From positions 248,001-312,000 of the forward strand of contig JBCAML010000018.1 of NCBI GenBank assembly GCA_038503075.1: a stretch of DNA of 64,000 bases, read 5' to 3'. Shown here piece by piece: positions 22,714-32,902 of the stretch (position 1 is the first letter of the stretch; each line of letters opens with the position of its first letter). A model generated the notes under the pieces. That model had not been told where the DNA came from and did no database searches. It was given only the letters and a program-made list of their open reading frames with translations. The position numbers and the translations under genes were made by a program. Source of the DNA: Gyromitra esculenta (taxonomy: Eukaryota > Ascomycota > Pezizomycetes > Pezizales > Discinaceae).

Positions 22714-23109
22714 ATTAGAAACGTTTTTGGGGAGTATGGACTAATTCGTATAGTCTCTTGTGATCTCATCAGCAGTATTTTTCTCACTTGTGGCCTGCCG
22801 GCGTATATCTGGATAGAGAGGTTTATGAATTAGGGTGCAAGGTTGTGTCTCTGGCCTTGTGTGTTACCCCATCCAATCCTGTTTCGTACTATGCGCATAT
22901 GGGTTAGGGAAGACAGTTTGTTTCAAATTCCAAATAATGTAATTCCACCTCAATGAAAGAAAAATACAATAAGACAATCCACTTTCCACTAGATTAGAAA
23001 AGAGGCTTTAATCTCCTAACTCACTATAAACGTACATGGTTATAGATGGGTACATTTGGAGACTCAAGCCCCGCCATCACCAGCTATTGTAGTACTATTG
23101 TAAACCCAC
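22714..23109. other. Convergent intergenic region
   Basis: 396 bp between the ends of the MFS gene and the C-S lyase gene. AT-rich, no gene seen; expected to hold both 3' UTRs. Confidence 0.4.
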
Positions 23110-24562
23110 TCAACCCTTTAATTCTAGGGTTCCTTCAATTATAGATAACCCCCGAGAGAGATGGTCAGGAGGAACTGAAAACGTTATTCTGAACCATCCC
23201 GGCTCAGGCGCATGGTAGCCTTTCCCCGCGCTGACGGCTACCCCACGCTCACTCAACTCCTTCCACAATGCAGTTTCCTGTTCCCATGTGCTTATGCTTT
23301 CAGATAACTTGGCCCAGATGTAAAGTCCAGCATATATAGGATAATAGCGGATTCTGTGTAACTTTAAAAAGTTCGCGAGCGTTGTGTAGGCTTCAGCTAG
23401 CCGTGCCTGGCTTTTAGAGACGAGTTCTTTCAGAATGCCTGGTTCCTGCGAGAAAAGGGAATTGAAAGCAATCGCGGTGAAGTTGGAAACTTGTGTATTT
23501 GCTGTTAGGGCTACACCTAATGCTAATTTTGGATTATCTTGGGTAACCAATGTACCCTTGACCACGTGCACCATGTTAATATTTCTTCAAGAATCCGCGT
23601 GCCTTTTCACCAAAGGGAAAATCAAGAAACGTATCCACCACTTACCAACCGCAATCCACTACTCCCAAAGTCTTTGCTCACACTCCATACAGTGTGCACG
23701 CGCGCTGTGTCGCAACCAATTGCATTGGTGTCGAGTGACATTGCTGATATAAAAGGCACCGGATCGCTCACATCTGGCGATTCAAAAACCGATAAAGCGT
23801 AGATCTCGTCCGAGATAAAATGTAAGTTTTCCTTTTGACAGAACCTCAAACACTCCTCCAGAGCCTCTTTAGTGTGGCACTGCCCAATGGGGTTATTTGG
23901 ATTACATAAGACCATAGCCTTGACAGGGACACTTGAAGCTTGTAGGGCTTTCTCGAGATGGGATCCAATCCCTGGACGAAACATATCGGTAAGGTCGGGC
24001 ACGTTAACGGGAATCAGTTGTATAGACGCGCGTACAGTAAACACGAAGTCGAATCCAACTAGAACTCAGGTGAGATTTCGAGCAAGAAATAGGGCAGAAG
24101 GTCCTGCTAACCCCAATAAGGTGCTAAGACTAGCACGCCATCTCCAGGATTGCAAATGTTGAATAACAGCGAATCGAGAATTGTACAGGCACCAGGACCA
24201 ACCACTACATGAGTTGGATTGACAGGAAGATATGGGTTGAAATAATCGCGAAAGAGTAACGACAGGCTCTTGAGTAGCTTTGGGCAACCGGCAAAGCCAT
24301 TCGGATAGGAAAGGTCCTATCTCATACACTCCTTCTTAGTAGGGGGTTCACTTGAGCAATGGTGATAACTCACATCATCGCAAAGACGCTCAACGAGCTT
24401 GACCTTGAAAAATTCCACAAGCTCCCTTCTCACCAGCCAGTTTTCGGCCGTGCTCAGATCGATTATAGAGATACTACGCTCTTCGGTCTTTTGCGCTACA
24501 ACTGCGGCGATCTTAGGCATGAAGTTGTCAACATTGTTCCTACCCCGATTTGAAAGAGCCAT
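23110..24562 (-). CDS. PLP-dependent C-S lyase / aminotransferase class I, GliI-like
   Basis: Probable bis-C-S-bond lyase that releases the dithiol in ETP formation, related to ACC synthases. 417 aa in four exons on the minus strand: 24562-24374, 24316-24112, 24058-23646, 23556-23110, all in phase. Landmarks: SISIIDLSTAENWLVRREL at the N-terminus, LSYPNGFAGCPKLL, VVVGPGACTILDSLLFNI, GDGVLVLAPYW, the substrate-region NPNNPIG, ISDEIYALSVF and the PLP lysine in SVSKDFGSSGLRLG, then a PGWFRITF motif with the conserved Arg. Read without introns it breaks into several frames but is intact when spliced. It is adjacent to the GliK-like gene on the same strand. Confidence 0.87.
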
Positions 24563-24940
24563 TGTATCCCGATGTTTGAATCTTCTCTTTTCTATCTGCG
24601 CAGAAAGTAGAATTGTTTAGAAGTATATATAGGGGAGGCGAAGACGGGCGTGGGAGGGCAGGATATGAAAAAGGAATATATAAAGAGGAGGCAAGGATGG
24701 CCAAAGTGTAATTATGTTTAGAAACTAAAAGAGTTTTTCTTGATAACAAAGATTTTAAGTAGCTGTAACTGAATTGCCTAAACGAACTTCTCCCTTAACT
24801 ATTTGGGCCGCACTCCCCTCAAATACCAATTTTCCTTAAACATGCATGCATTGAGAAAAATACCAAAATTATGTATTAAGAATATAACTTAAGCTTTACT
24901 GCAGCATTCCCAGCCCCGCATACATGAATACAATAATGTA
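24563..24940. other. Promoter region of the C-S lyase gene
   Basis: 378 bp between the end of the GliK-like gene and the start of the lyase gene, both on the minus strand. Purine-rich on the plus strand (aggggaggcgaagacggg). No exact TCGG-N3-CCGA palindrome was found. Confidence 0.4.
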
Positions 24941-25792
24941 TCACAAACTTAACCGATGGATTGCCTCATCTTGGTCAGCCCCATCTCCCCTTCCCCAGAT
25001 TGGTGAGTGTACATGATCATGCCAAATCCACATAGCCACGAATATAGCACGGACGAAATTTTTGATCAAAGGTGGAGCATTCCCATCATTGTCAACAGTA
25101 GCATCAACAAGGCCGTGAGCGAAAGCTAATATTGGCGTCCAACAAATTAGAAACAGAGCCGCGCCGAGACGCCGAAACGCAGATTTCGGCGGGATATATG
25201 TGGGTATTGTAGCAAGATACTGGCGGTAACTAAGAGGGAGACGGAATTCGGTAGAACCATCTAGGATATGGTCCTAGACTGTAACTTAGATCAGCGAGTC
25301 GGATTGGGTACAACAACATGCTCTACGTACTATATATCGCCTGCTTGGCTTCCCCGCGTGTGACCAGGAAAACCCCGTTTGCATTGTACGAACTATTAAA
25401 CGGTCCCCGGTTTTCTTTGCATCCTCCTTGCCCACCGGTACAGCGATGAGGGAGATGTTGGCGTACACAACACCTCCGCCCTCGGAGCTCACCACCATGA
25501 TGTATTGCTTCCACGTCAATAAGTAAGCTACCCCGACGACATCTGGTTTCTTGCAGTCTTGGCCGTTTGGGTTGAGCTCACGGATTGATGCAAAGAGGGG
25601 TTCTTTGTAAGGCATACCGGGAATGTCGAAGACTAGCGTCCAGCCAGGGATGCGTACACGGGCACTATCCAATGGCCTGATACCTCGGTCACCGAGAAAA
25701 ATTGCACTTGCCATATTTGAGCCGTACGCAAAATACCAAGTACGGTCATTCTGGCCTGTTGATGCATTTTTGCTCATGGCGATAAATTCCAA
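24941..25792 (-). CDS. Gamma-glutamylcyclotransferase-like protein, GliK-like
   Basis: Probable enzyme that removes gamma-glutamyl groups from the glutathione adduct. 264 aa in two exons, 25792-25331 and 25273-24941, with a 57-nt intron; an unspliced reading stops early and loses the second half. Exon 1 carries the GGCT signature YFAYGSNM near residue 20, the RIPGWTLVFDIPGMPYKEP strand region, and VSSEGGGVVY with the presumed catalytic Glu. Exon 2 continues SRRYI|DHILDGSTEF, then LSYRQYLATIPTYIPPKSA, a hydrophobic helix (LGAALFLICWTPILAFA) and ends near WGRGDGADQDEAIHRL, a GliK-type C-terminal extension. A second ATG lies five codons in. Divergent from the NRPS gene. Confidence 0.84.
25685..25695. 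promoter_or_regulatory. TCGG-N3-CCGA palindrome in the GliK-like first exon
   Basis: Exact TCGGTCACCGA, about 100 bp inside the GliK-like coding region and about 755 bp before the NRPS start. A 10-of-11 match (TCGGTTTCCGG) lies in the divergent promoter at 25941-25951, next to a CTCGG-N7-CCGAG palindrome at 25922-25938. One or more of these may serve the divergent pair. Confidence 0.45.
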
Positions 25793-26450
25793 CTTGCCAG
25801 GATGGTGAAGATCGGTTGTAGCTCTAGAATCGAATTAATTCCTAACAGTATCTATATATGAATAAAAGGTAGATTTGGCACGAAGGGTGTCATGGGCGGT
25901 CGGGGATGGGGACCAAAAGCTCTCGGTAAAGCCCCGAGCTTCGGTTTCCGGAGAACTGTACCCCGTGTTTTTTTGCCGGGTGCTGGTGTCTTATTGTAAG
26001 TGATTAGATCGCCTGGAATTGGAGGTGAACCTTGCGGAAAGGGCCAATAGTACAGAGCACATTCCTAGAAGAGGTCTCTGTTGGCAACACTATGTAACGT
26101 TGCAATTGGTTCACCGTGTTTAAAGCTTTTGCAAGAGACTAGAAGTTCTTTTTAACTCCCTTGCTGTAATAGCCAGCCATCATGTAAAGTCCGTCTCAGT
26201 GTGCGTAATTACCCATGAAAATTAATTACATGCGGCTGAATGCAGTAAATACTACAGTTAGTGGACACTAAGCTACTATCAGTAGCAGTAGCAGTAGCAT
26301 GGTTTTATCCTAATGCCGGTCCGGCCCCCAATTTTAGGGGTATAACGATATATAAGGGATAGCAAAAAATTCTTTTTCGGGCACTAGAAATCAACTAGTA
26401 CATTTAATTATCTTTATTCGACAATCAGCAAGGAAAACCCTCTCCCACCA
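25793..26450. promoter_or_regulatory. Divergent promoter, GliK-like / NRPS
   Basis: 658 bp shared by two divergent cluster genes. Contains the near-match palindrome at 25941, a CTCGG-N7-CCGAG palindrome at 25922, a short (AGTAGC)n-like stretch at about 26280-26298, and TATATA about 100 bp before the NRPS ATG. Confidence 0.55.
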
Positions 26451-29400
26451 ATGGCAAATCCATCATTGTATCCGCCTGTCTGTTACCTCATCACAGCTAT
26501 CTGTTCTAAGTATCCAAATGGGATTGCGATCGAGGACGGGGAAGAGCAGATAACATATCGTGAGCTCGATTACGCTTCGTCCCGCTTTGCTGCGCGACTC
26601 GTTGAAAAGGGTGTTAAACCAGGAGATCCGGTTCCAGTCCTATCAACACTCTGTATACCTCTATTCGTTGGTATATTAGGCATTTTGAAAATCGGTGCTG
26701 TATATGTGCCCATCGATCTTAGCCAATGGCCCGAGAACCACATCTCCACTGTTCTGCGAAGCGTAAACGGCAGTTTACTCGTTTACACGGGTACGAAATG
26801 TCGGTGGGAAGGATACGACTCTGTAGGAGTTACTGTTTCTGGGGACAACGCCGGCGGTGATGATGTTGACAGGTGGGCTGGCACTTCTGAATCGGCGGAG
26901 CTGGCGTGCATTATCTTCACTTCTGGGACAACGGGGAAACCAAAAGGTGTCATGATAAGGAACGAGGCTCTGACAAATTTTGTCCGCTCGCGTGGTTTAT
27001 TCGTGGATGTGGGCCCAGGATGCCGCTTTCTATTGATTCTTTCAATCGCTTTTGATGGTAAGTAGAGAAATATCAGTCAGATTTTTAGTTAAAATACACT
27101 GGCATATCGGCGCTAGCTATATTGATTTTGGGGCATGTTTAACCACCAGTTATCACAAGGCGTTTGAAATAAAACAGCCTAACTTCTGCAGGCTCTTCTT
27201 TTTTGTTCGTATATGATACTGTAGGCTAACTTTGTAGATAGCATTTAACGGGTATATGATGTCGGTATTATGCGGTGGAGGGACGTTAGTTCTAGCCACA
27301 GCATACAATTTCCAGGACAGACTTCGGACATGCACTATAGTAGCTGCAACGCCGTCGATCCTGGGTTCAATCGAAATACCGCGTACAGACAATGATAGTT
27401 ATCCCAATTTAAAGTCGATCATTCTTGGCGGTGAAACAGCACCCCAACGGCTTCTTTCTGCATGGAACTCGCCAGCATGGACAATATATAACGATTACGG
27501 TCCCACTGAAGCTACGTGCGCTGTTCTGACGAATGCGTTTAAGGTCCCGGATAGCCGTAACAGCTTTGAAAGCTCGGCGTTTGGGGCGCCCATCTCCGGG
27601 GCGCAAGTGGCTCTACTTGGCGAACGACTTTGCGAGATTTCGGAGCCGGAAGAGGGGGAAGGTGAGATTGTTATCAGCGGTGTGTGCCTAGCGAGAGGGT
27701 ATTGGAGGGATAAAGCGAGGACGAACGAGAGGTTTATATGTTGGAAAGGAAGGCAGATTTATAGGACGGGTGACTATGGTCGGTGGCGGCTAGGTAGCTC
27801 TGGCCAAAAGCTGCTGGAGTTTCGAGGGCGGCGAGACCGTGTAGTCAAGAACAGAGGATTTTTGGTCAACCTGGAGGTAGATGTCGATGCCGCAATTCTA
27901 GAAGCAAGTCCCTGTATAACCGCGGCGTATTCGATGATGCACGTCGGCAGGCTTTACACCGTCGTAGTGCCACGGACAATTGATACTGGAGTACTACGGG
28001 AAATGTTGGATCTACGGCTTGCTTGCTATCAGATACCTGACCATATTGTGGCAGTGGACACATTGCCAAAAGGAACCAGCGGCAAGATCGACCCGCATGG
28101 CATTCTCAAAATCATTGCAGCTACCCCAACACGAGATGCTCAAGAGATGGCTACGGGCAAAACAGTGGAGAGCATCGTTCGTTCAGGAATGGCATGCGTC
28201 CTTGACCTACCCAAAGCCACTATCCAACTCGATTCGGACTTTGTACGTCTCGGTGGACACTCACTTGCAGCAGTAGCCTTAGCTTCATATTGCCGCCAAC
28301 ACGGCGCTATCATCACCACATATGATATCTTGACCACCCGGACCGTTGCAGATCTAGTGGGGCGGGGAAGGATATGTTCTGGCAAGTTGGTGGCATGCCC
28401 GGAGCCTAAGATGGCGATGGAGACCGGCCCCATTACGGGTGTCCAGCTTTCCCTCATCCACGGCAGTGACAGCACCCCGGGAGCGAATGTCATCCAAGCT
28501 ACCATTGTATATCCCACAGAGGTTATTCCTGATCTTATGAAGGCGTGGAAGGCGGTCATTCGCGCTGAGCCCATTTTTCGGACCACCTTCGATGTAGCAC
28601 TTCGTCAGCAGACCGTCCATGCCGAGGCTGCTTTTGTTTGGGAGGAGGTGACCGTGGAGACAGAGGATGAATATGAACGCGAATTGCACAACGCACCATT
28701 TGATATAGGCGTGGCCACAAGATTCAAAGTCGTGACTTTGGGCCGCAGGCAAAGTGCCCTGATATGGATAGTTCATCATGCGCTGATTGACGGATACTCG
28801 GCGTCTTTAGTAATGAATAAGGTCCAAGCTATTGCCAATGGAAGCTCTGTGAAGACAGGACCATCATTCACGCAGCTTGCCCGTGAGCTCGAGTGTCTCC
28901 AAAACAAGTCAGAGCTTGAAGCCAAATCGTTCTGGAAACAAGAGGAGGAGGACCTTCCTAATGCCATCGGTCAGATCGTGTTGCCTCAACCGTGCGATGT
29001 GGATGCTGCCCTTCGGTTTGCAGAAGTTAGACTTGCAACTGGCCTGTCGCTGGAGAGTATCACACGACACACAAAGACGCTAGGAGTAACGTCTTCAGTT
29101 CTATTCTATGCAGCATGGGCGATTCTCATGTCGAATTACACCAATTCCGAGCAAGTTCTTATGGGTGCGGTGATGTCTGGACGGGACCTTCCTCTCCCAT
29201 CGGCCGCTGCTGCAATTGGACCTTTAGTCAATACACTACCCCTAAGAATCCATGTTGATCTAAGTTGTACGGCGGCAGATTTTCTGCGCTCAGTATTCAT
29301 GAAAATGCATCAAATCGGGAGGTTCAAATGGTATTCGAGCAAGGGGGTGAGGTACTCCTCGGTTCTAGCAACGCAGTACGATATCCCGAAGAGGAATTAC

Positions 29401-32400
29401 GAATTTGCATCGCCCATCAAACCACCAACTATCATAGAACGCCCAGATTTCCCGTTAAGCCTACTAGTCGAGGAAGATATGACCATTCTCTTCTTGTACC
29501 ATTCGAATCGCTATAGAAAGTTGGATATCGAGAGGATGTCGGAGAACTATCGAAACATTCTCCACGCTCTGCTAATACCTGGCACTGACGTCGATACATG
29601 CTCTAGAAAAATGCTATCACCTATCACAAGGAGCGACTTACTTTCAAAGGGGAACGCCTTGTCCCCATTAACCTTTGCTACAGAGTCTTCGGAGAATGTG
29701 GTCACTATGTTTGAGCATATAGCAAAGAGGGACTCACAAGTGATAGCAGTCGAGAAAGACACAGAGTCCCTGACATACCAAGAGCTAGATACAGCGGCAA
29801 CAAAACTGGCAAGGAAGATATCGTGTTCCGTTCAAGCAGGGGATGTTGTATGTTTACATGCGGATCATTCAATAAATTGGATAGTTGGAATCCTTGGCAT
29901 ACTAAAAGCCGGTGCAACATACTGCCCGTTAGACGAAATTCAGCCTGGCGAGTTACGAGCGGATATGTATACACGATCCAAGGCGACGCTTTTCCTAGCC
30001 CCGAGCTATCATCAGATCAAAGATTCACCAAAAACGGCTTCTTGCCGTCTAGCTATTGATTTGAGCCTCCGGGCAGTGGAGGCGGATAACAAATGCCACA
30101 AATATGTACCTCCTAATCCCAATACTATCGCATATATCTGTTTTACTTCAGGCTCAACGGGGAAGCCAAAAGGTGGGCGGCATGTGTATCTACTACGAAA
30201 GATATAACTGACAATGTTTCTAGGGGTGCTCTGTGAACACGGTGGGTTGACGGCATTTCAAAAAAGTTGGAGCAAGATCACAGACTGTACGCGTGGCCAG
30301 CGGTTCGCCCAGTTCTTGTCTGCAGGATTTGACGGCTCCATATTAGAGATTTTTGGAGCCTTATGCCACGGCTTAACGCTTGTGCTTCGGGATTCGCAAG
30401 ACCCATTCGCTGTGCTTAAGACCGTAGATATAGCAACTATGACACCGTCGGCTGCGGAAGGTCTCAATCCCCGCGACTATAAAAATTTAAGCCAAGTGTG
30501 CCCCCCCCCAAATATTGTGTTACTAAAATTTAATAAATTTCAGTTATTCTTCGCAGGTGAGGCAGTCTCCCAAAGGGTCGCCGATCGCTGGGCCCCGGGC
30601 CGGCTACTTTATAATATGTATGGCCCAACGGAGGTAGAGGCCCCCTCCGCAGAAAGCATGTACAGAAATATAAATACTAACTTATTAGGCCACAATATTA
30701 ACGACAACAGCAAGACTGTCTGCCGGGTCGCCCGTGACAGTTGGATTCCCTCTTCCTTCTATAAGAGTTTACATCCTCAATGACAAGATGGATTTTACGC
30801 CGGTCGGTGTTGTGGGAGAAATTTATGTCGCTGGTGTTCAAGTAGCCCGAGGATATATTGGGATGGAGGAAGAAACCAAAAGGGGTTTTCAGCGAGACAT
30901 TATAATCTCAAGAACTTCCGAGCGTATGTACCGTACCGGCGATCTTGGATACTGGTCCGAAAAGGGAGAGGTGATTTGCGTGGGTAGAAAAGACCGTCAG
31001 GTCAAGCTTCGTGGTTTCCGCGTGGATCTCAACAACGTCGAGTCTACGATAGTTCGAGAAATAATCGATATAACAGCCGCAGTGGTTACGGTAAGCTGTG
31101 GATCACTTATCGCCTGGGTTCAGCCAGCGTCCACAGATATTGGCACCCTCAAAAACAGGCTTGCAAATATTCTTCCGCCATATGCACGACCAAAGGCCAT
31201 TACCGCAGTCGAAAGCTTCCCGCTCACCAAGAACGGCAAACTCGATTATATGACTATCGCAAAAAGCGTACACCCAACGATATTAGGGAAGAGAAAACGG
31301 GAAAGTCCTCATGGCCGAACCGAGTTCATGATCGCTCAGGAGTGGCACAGTTTGTTGGGGTTTGAGGAATTGGAGACCATATCGCCCGAGGATAATTTCG
31401 TTGAACTTGGCGGCCATTCGGTGCTCCAGTTGGTTCTAGCGGCACGTTTATCCCAGCTCTTTAGGTTATCGATACCAGTAAGCACCATCATCAACTCATA
31501 CAGCCTGAGGAACTTGGCCTGCGCCGTTGATAGTCTCATTCAAGGTGACGGCAGTAACGTGAAACGGATGGAAGATGCTCCCCAATTGGGCCACGACAAT
31601 CTATCACCAGCGGAAATGGATTGGTGGCTCAAGTATAGCAGTGCTGAAGACAGATCCACTTTCAATGTTCCGTTTGCGTGTAATTTATCGGATGCTGTTG
31701 ATCGTACTCTACTGGCACGCGCATGGAAGGTGGTCATCTCAAGACACATATTGTTACGTTGTCGGTTTGTAGTTGTCGACGGAAAGCCGCGGCGAATATT
31801 CTCGGATAAGGCTCCTACTGTGAATCTCCTTGGGAAGCTAGATGTCTGGAGGGAGGCTAACCGGCCAATCGATCTTGCGACGGACGATTTGATTCGAGTT
31901 CTGATTTCCCCAAGACAGATGTTGGTAGTAGTTAGTCATATCATCTGTGATCTCACAGCTCTAAATGTCCTACTCAAGGAGGTTGGAGCAGTTTATGCAC
32001 GCTCATCACTGCCAGCGATTAAAACGACATACATGGAGGTTACGGTGTGGTCCAAACGAGCTTCTGCCAGCGATTTAGAATTCTGGTCGGCATACTTGCG
32101 GGGAGGACCTCAGTCGCTGCCCCATCAACCATCGCAGATAGCGATTTCCCGCGACTCATGTCGCAATAAAAGCTATAGAGGCACATCTCGTACCTCCAAT
32201 ATTGACAAAGCGTTATACCGAAGTATTATGGCGGTTGCAAAAAGTCATGGGACGACATTGCACCAGCTATCCAGAGCGGCAGTCGTGCTTGTTTTGCAAT
32301 CACTTACGGGGGCCACAGATATCGTCGTTGGCTCACCCTTTATGAACCGCTCAAGCATCGAGGATCAGGAAGTAGTTGGTCTTTTCCTTGAACCAATACC

Positions 32401-32902
32401 CATGAGATTTCGATTTGACGGAGAAGAAGATATTCCTTGCGCGTCCATCGTGAACGCGGTCCAAAATTCGAGTCAATCCGCACTGGCGCATGTAGTACCC
32501 TGGAATGACTTGCTCCAGCATCTCGGTGTGGACGGTCCATATCCCATATTCGATACGGTCGTCACATTCCACAGCGAAATTATTGGAGGAAAGGAACTGC
32601 AAATTCCCGGCGTAGAGCCTTTCATGGTCTGGACAGAAGGCTCCAAGTTCAAACTACTATTCGAATGGACGGCGCTTGCCTCGTCCGAAACTCTTGCTAT
32701 ACGACTAGAATATGACACGGATCGCCTCTCGGCTGAGTGCATTGAGATCGTGGAAGAGGCACTGAGGAAATGTTTAGTCTGCTTTACATCGGATATGTCT
32801 TATCAAGAAATAAAGCGTGAGATTGGGGATGTTGCGAAAGAAATGTGTAAAGCAAGGTTCATAGATATCAATTGTTTGGCTAGCTTAGGGTACGCTAGAT
32901 AA
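26451..32902 (+). CDS. Two-module NRPS (A-T-C-A-T-C), GliP-like
   Basis: Multidomain synthetase expected to join two amino acids into the diketopiperazine core. 2037 aa in five exons: 26451-27057, 27242-30172, 30224-30495, 30544-30633, 30689-32902; all phases fit. A1 has FTSGTTGKPKG, NDYGPTE, YRTGDYG; T1 has FVRLGGHSLAA; C1 has VHHALIDGYS, an intact HHxxxDG. A2 has FTSGSTGKPKG (split by an intron), NMYGPTE (split by an intron), YRTGDLG, GRKDRQVKLRGFRVDL; T2 has FVELGGHSVLQ. The final C domain reads VVSHIICDLTAL, so the first His and the Gly of HHxxxDG are changed. The protein stops about 30 residues after the last C domain; no third T domain is found there or in the next 400 bp. GliP is described as A-T-C-A-T-C-T, so this enzyme is about one carrier domain short. 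The first intron (184 nt) is unusually long. Substrates are not assigned. Confidence 0.88.
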
